DNA of 21,696 nt. It comes from Bryobacterales bacterium (lineage in GTDB: Bacteria > Acidobacteriota > Terriglobia > Bryobacterales > Bryobacteraceae). The stretch is from contig DOZZ01000048.1 of NCBI GenBank assembly GCA_003517725.1, positions 3,317-25,012 of the forward strand, read 5' to 3'. The position numbers were made by a program, and so were the translations under genes. Below, piece after piece: positions 17,695 to 21,696 of the stretch. The notes below the pieces were generated by a model. It ran no database searches. It saw nothing but the letters and a program-made list of their open reading frames with translations, and had not been told where the DNA came from. Position 1 is the first letter of the stretch. Each line of letters begins with the position of its first letter.

Positions 17695-17695
<1 letters not shown>
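16724..17695 (+). CDS. DUF1385 family membrane protein
   Basis: The GTG at 16724 has a GAAGAGG site 6 nt upstream and gives 323 residues. The conserved [15 protein letters not shown] motif (residues 27-41) and [14 protein letters not shown] (about 186-199) mark DUF1385, as does the later [11 protein letters not shown] near 216-226. Several membrane helices are visible, around residues 120-145, 165-182, 225-245 and 248-265. Family members are widespread and usually sit next to prfA and prmC, as here, but their function is unknown. The gene is the first of the operon: its TGA shares one base with the prfA ATG (TGATG). A role connected to translation termination is suggested only by this conserved neighbourhood. 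Confidence 0.92.
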
Positions 17696-18804
<1,109 letters not shown>

Positions 18805-19599
18805 GCTTCTCGAAGACGCCGGCATCCAGGCGCCGCGGCTGACCGCCGAAGTGCTGCTGGCGCACGCCACGCACCGCCGCCGCGAATATTTCTTCGCGCA
18901 TCCCGAACAGCAACTGACCGATATCGAGTGGCTGCACTATGGCCGCTACCTGCACCAGCGGCTGCAAGGCCGCCCGACGCAGTACATCACGGGCCGCCAG
19001 GAGTTTTACGGCCGCGAGTTCAAGGTGGACGCGCGCGCGCTGATCCCGCGGCCCGAAACCGAGCACTTGATAGAAGCCGTGCTGCCTCGCGCAGCCGGCG
19101 CGCCGCTCATCGTCGATGTCGGCTGCGGCTCGGGTGCGATTGCGGTCACGCTGGCGCTCGAATTACCTCAGGCTCGCGTGATCGCCAGCGACATTTCGTG
19201 GGCCGCTCTCCAACTGGCGCGTGAAAACGCCGCCGCTCTCGGTGCCAACGCGGCGTTCGTGGCTGGCGATCTGCTCGCTGCCGTGAAGGCCGTGTCGGTC
19301 GACATCGTCGTCTCCAATCCCCCGTATGTGGCGGCTGAATCCCGCGCGGAATTGGCGACCGAAGTGCGCGACTGGGAACCTTCGCTGGCGCTGTTCGGAG
19401 GCGCCGACGGCTTCGAAATAACCGCGCGCCTGCTGCCCGATGCCGCGCGCGTGCTGCGTCCCGGTGGACTGCTGGTGATGGAGATGGGCGCCGGACAGTG
19501 GGCCGCCCACGAGCAAAAGGCGGCCGCGTACTTCACCGATATCGAGCCTCTGTTTGACCTAGCGGGGATTCACCGCGCGCTGATGGCCCGGCGTAAATC

Positions 19600-20781
19600 C
19601 TAAGCCGTCTGCAAGAAGCGCTGGATGTTGCGCGTGGCCTGCCGCAGACGGTGCTCGTTCTCGATCAGCGCGAAGCGCACGAAGCCCTCGCCCATGGGTC
19701 CAAAGCCGACGCCCGGCGATACTGCCACCAGCGCTTTTTGCATCAGCAGCTTGGAAAATTCGAGCGAGCCCTGCGCCCGGTACGCCTCGGGCACCGGCGC
19801 CCACACGAACATGGAGCCGCGCGGCTTGGCGACGTGCCATCCGGCACGGCACAGCCCATCCACCAGCACATCCCGCCGCTTCTGGTAGTTCAGGCAGATC
19901 TCGCGGGTGTCGGCTTCGCATTCGCGCAGCGCGATGATGGACGCGATCTGAATCGGCTGGAAGACTCCGTAGTCGAGATAGCTCTTGATGCGCGCCAGCG
20001 CCGCGATGATCTTGCGGTTGCCGAGGCAGAATCCCACGCGCCAGCCCGCCATGTTGTAGCTCTTCGAAAGCGAAAAAATTTCCACCGCGATCTCTTTGGC
20101 GCCGTCCACCTGCAGAATGCTGGGCGCTTTATAGCCGTCGAAGCACAGGTCGGCATAGGCGAAGTCATGGATGACGTAGGTGCCGTGATGCGCGGCCAGC
20201 GCGATCAGGCTCTTGAAGAAGTCGAGATCGACGCACGTAGTGGTCGGGTTGTGCGGAAACGACACCAGAATCATTTTGGGCGCGGGCCCTTTGCGGTAGA
20301 GATCCTCCAGGCCGTTCAGGAATGTGGCGGCATCGGGCATGGGCAGCATGCAGGCGTGCCCTTCCGACATGATCACGCCGTATTGATGAATGGGGTACGC
20401 GGGATTCGGCGAGACCACCACGTCACCGGGGCCGATGGTGGCGAACATCAGGTGCGCCAGCGCGTCTTTGGCGCCGATGGTGACGATGGCCTCGTGTTCG
20501 GGATCAAGCGTGACGCCGTAATTTTTCTGGTAGCGCGCGACGATGGCATTGCGCAGCTGCGGAATGCCGCGCGACATCGAGTAGCGATGGTTCCGGGGAT
20601 TCTTCGCGGCTTCGGTCAGCTTGGCGACCACCGGGGCGGGCGTGGCGCCGTCGGGATTGCCCATGCCGAGGTCCACCACATCCTGCTGGTCCGCGCGCGC
20701 TCGTGCCTTCATCTCATTGATGACGCTGAACACGTAGGGGGGCAGCTTCTGGATGCGGTAGAACGATTCGTCTGAGGACAT
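19600..20781 (-). CDS. alaC: AlaC-like alanine/aspartate-type aminotransferase (fold type I PLP enzyme)
   Basis: This 393-residue protein has Lys240 in SLSKSYNMAGWRVGF as the PLP lysine, Asn178 in FPHNPTTTC, Asp206 and Tyr209 in HDFAYAD, and the carboxylate-binding Arg in GFVRFALIEN near the C-terminus. The start SFYRIQKLPPYVFSVINEMK and the SRGIPQLRNAI segment are typical of the AlaC/LL-DAP aminotransferase-like subgroup. It probably exchanges the amino group of alanine (or a related acid) with 2-oxoglutarate; LL-DAP transaminase is a lesser possibility. It lies 10 bp after the sortase stop in the same direction, so the two could be co-transcribed, although they have no known functional link. 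Confidence 0.85.
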   Translation of the reverse strand: MSSDESFYRIQKLPPYVFSVINEMKARARADQQDVVDLGMGNPDGATPAPVVAKLTEAAKNPRNHRYSMSRGIPQLRNAIVARYQKNYGVTLDPEHEAIVTIGAKDALAHLMFATIGPGDVVVSPNPAYPIHQYGVIMSEGHACMLPMPDAATFLNGLEDLYRKGPAPKMILVSFPHNPTTTCVDLDFFKSLIALAAHHGTYVIHDFAYADLCFDGYKAPSILQVDGAKEIAVEIFSLSKSYNMAGWRVGFCLGNRKIIAALARIKSYLDYGVFQPIQIASIIALRECEADTREICLNYQKRRDVLVDGLCRAGWHVAKPRGSMFVWAPVPEAYRAQGSLEFSKLLMQKALVAVSPGVGFGPMGEGFVRFALIENEHRLRQATRNIQRFLQTA

Positions 20782-20791
20782 TCTCTCTATT

Positions 20792-21421
20792 CTAAGCGGG
20801 CGGATGGTTCAGGTTGGCGTCCTGCTTCGCAATGTTCTCGACGCGCTCGAGCGGCGCCGTGACCACGAAGCGTTTGGGCGCGTTGCCCACGAAATAGAAC
20901 GGGTAGCAGGTGATCAGGTGCAGCTCGGCCGAAGGCGTCGGCATCAGGCATTTGGTGTTGGTGGGCAGAATTATTTGCGTGTCGCTGACGCGGTAATGGT
21001 AGGCGGCCTGATGCGTTTCGACGACTACCTCGTCGCCAACTTTGATGTTGCGCAGCTGGCGGAACACGGTATCGCGATGGCCCGCGATGGCGCAGTTGCC
21101 GGTGGGTCCGGGCAGGGCCGTGCCCACGACATGCCCGGGGCCGTTCTCGAGATCGGCCAATTCGGAGCCTTCCACCACGTAGAGCGATGCTCCGAGCCGC
21201 GGAATCGACAGACGCCCGACCGACTCGCCGCGCAGCAGGCGCTCAGGCTTCTTTAGCGCGGGAGGCGGCGCGGAGACCGGCGGTTTGGGCTTAGCTTCTT
21301 CACGCGACCACTCGGCGGCCGCGCGCTGTTGCGCCGCGTGCGACTTCCAGACCTGTCGAACGCCAAGATAAGCCACCACTACTCCCACGATGACCAGCAG
21401 CCAGGCGAAAAAATTGCGCAT
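20792..21421 (-). CDS. Class D-type sortase
   Basis: This 209-residue protein has an N-terminal anchor (residues 3-21, hydrophobic) and a proline- and lysine-rich stalk (40-62), then a sortase beta-barrel. The catalytic residues are His115 (AIAGHRDTVFR), Cys172 (LITCYPF) and Arg184 (KRFVV). These motifs fit class D. Sortases cleave a surface protein at a sorting motif and join it to an amine acceptor. In a diderm, the acceptor is uncertain. A terminator separates it from the upstream gene, whose product ends with a probable sorting signal and is the obvious substrate candidate. Confidence 0.9.
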   Translation of the reverse strand: MRNFFAWLLVIVGVVVAYLGVRQVWKSHAAQQRAAAEWSREEAKPKPPVSAPPPALKKPERLLRGESVGRLSIPRLGASLYVVEGSELADLENGPGHVVGTALPGPTGNCAIAGHRDTVFRQLRNIKVGDEVVVETHQAAYHYRVSDTQIILPTNTKCLMPTPSAELHLITCYPFYFVGNAPKRFVVTAPLERVENIAKQDANLNHPPA

Positions 21422-21452
21422 GTGATGTCTCTATTATGGAAGGCGCGAATGC

Positions 21453-21490
21453 AAAAAGGGTTGCCGCAAGCCCCGTGGCTCCGGCAACCC
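21453..21490 (-). terminator. Rho-independent terminator after the anchored protein gene
   Basis: On the minus strand a 9-bp stem pairs GGGTTGCCG (plus-strand 21482-21490 reversed) with CGGCAACCC (21458-21466 reversed), with an inner AGCC/GGCT stem, followed by TTTTT (21453-21457). It ends transcription from the surface protein gene before the sortase start at 21421. Outside it, 21422-21452 and 21491-21517 contain no other feature; CATAAT near 21435 could be a weak -10 for the sortase gene. Confidence 0.88.
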
Positions 21491-21517
21491 CCGGTGAAAC
21501 GAATTGAAGCCGACTGG

Positions 21518-21696
21518 CTACGCGTTGCGGCGGCGCAGCAGCAGCCCGAACATCGCCGTCAACGAACCGATCAGAACCAGCGCAAACCAGTTGCTGGCCG
21601 TGTGCGGCATGCGGGGCATCGGAGCGGGGGCCGGAGCGCTTTCGGGCGCGTTGTTCGACGCCGTCACTTCAGGGGCTGGCGCCGGGGCCGGAGCGG
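21518..21696 (-). CDS. C-terminus of a sortase-anchored surface protein (5' part outside window)
   Basis: The minus strand reads through 21696 in frame to a TAG at 21518-21520, giving the last 59 residues. They comprise a repeat of Ala-Pro (PAPAPAPE), a second AP-rich stretch (SAPAPAPM), and then MPHTASNW, a hydrophobic helix (FALVLIGSLTAMFGLLL) and the positive tail RRRNA. This is the classic layout of an LPxTG-type cell-wall sorting signal, with MPHTA in place of LPxTG and resembling the LPxTA variants used by class D sortases. The function of the exposed part is unknown. It lies next to a sortase gene but has its own terminator. Confidence 0.8.
   Translation of the reverse strand, partial: APAPAPAPEVTASNNAPESAPAPAPMPRMPHTASNWFALVLIGSLTAMFGLLLRRRNA

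Noticed and set aside
18851..19603. prmC starting at GTG 18851
   Set aside because: It removes a conserved N-terminal helix; CTG 18770 gives the family length and motif numbering.

Overview
This is a GC-rich, densely packed bacterial chromosome segment. It looks like an acidobacterium, probably of the Solibacter/Bryobacter type. That placement is an inference from gene families (PIG-L-type deacetylase tail, TPR lipoprotein-like protein, baeRF protein, CADD-type pABA enzyme, class D sortase beside an LPxTA-like anchor) and was not tested by any search. About 21 genes were recognised. I see no IS element, prophage, tRNA, rRNA or CRISPR array.

Layout. 1-396: 3' end of a protein resembling PIG-L/LmbE-family deacetylases, running convergently into a secreted TPR protein (376-1719, minus). 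1768-5933: a tight plus-strand operon of APC permease, PfkB sugar kinase, GH4 NAD-dependent glycosidase and a small exported protein. 6001-7131: a baeRF family 3-like protein. 7135-8283 (minus): an exported protein with two thioredoxin-fold domains. 8489-9163: a CADD-like diiron protein, probably a self-sacrificing para-aminobenzoate synthase. 9220-10193: two overlapping small genes that share a domain. 10190-12111 (minus): nadA and moaA, overlapping by 3 nt. 12167-14705: a radical SAM protein and an ATP-grasp ligase. 14721-15310 (minus): a MazE/MazF-type toxin-antitoxin pair with a palindrome upstream. 15364-16653: MetY-type sulfhydrylase. 16724-19603: DUF1385 protein, prfA and prmC in one operon. 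19600-20781 (minus): an AlaC-like aminotransferase. 20792-21696 (minus): a class D sortase and the tail of a surface protein with a sorting signal, separated by a terminator.

The most important observation is at 13463-13507. The radical SAM gene appears to stop at an in-frame TGA (13469-13471) right after a Cys codon. Reading on through it gives Cys-Sec-Ala-Glu-Pro and a short acidic tail to a TAA at 13505-13507. This is the CUAEP tail of a radical SAM family that contains selenoprotein members. A perfect 7-bp hairpin with a GGU apical loop follows at 13485-13501, with its loop starting 21 nt after the TGA, as expected of a bacterial SECIS. I therefore annotate a selenoprotein. The hairpin's 3' arm also contains the TTG start of the downstream ATP-grasp gene, so Sec decoding may control expression of the second enzyme. 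The two genes plausibly form a small biosynthetic pathway of unknown product.

Other notable points are a probable CTG start for prmC (the visible GTG would remove about 27 conserved residues), a sortase with a neighbouring MPHTAS anchor in a likely diderm, and the conserved Tyr/Lys/diiron residues of the CADD-like protein.
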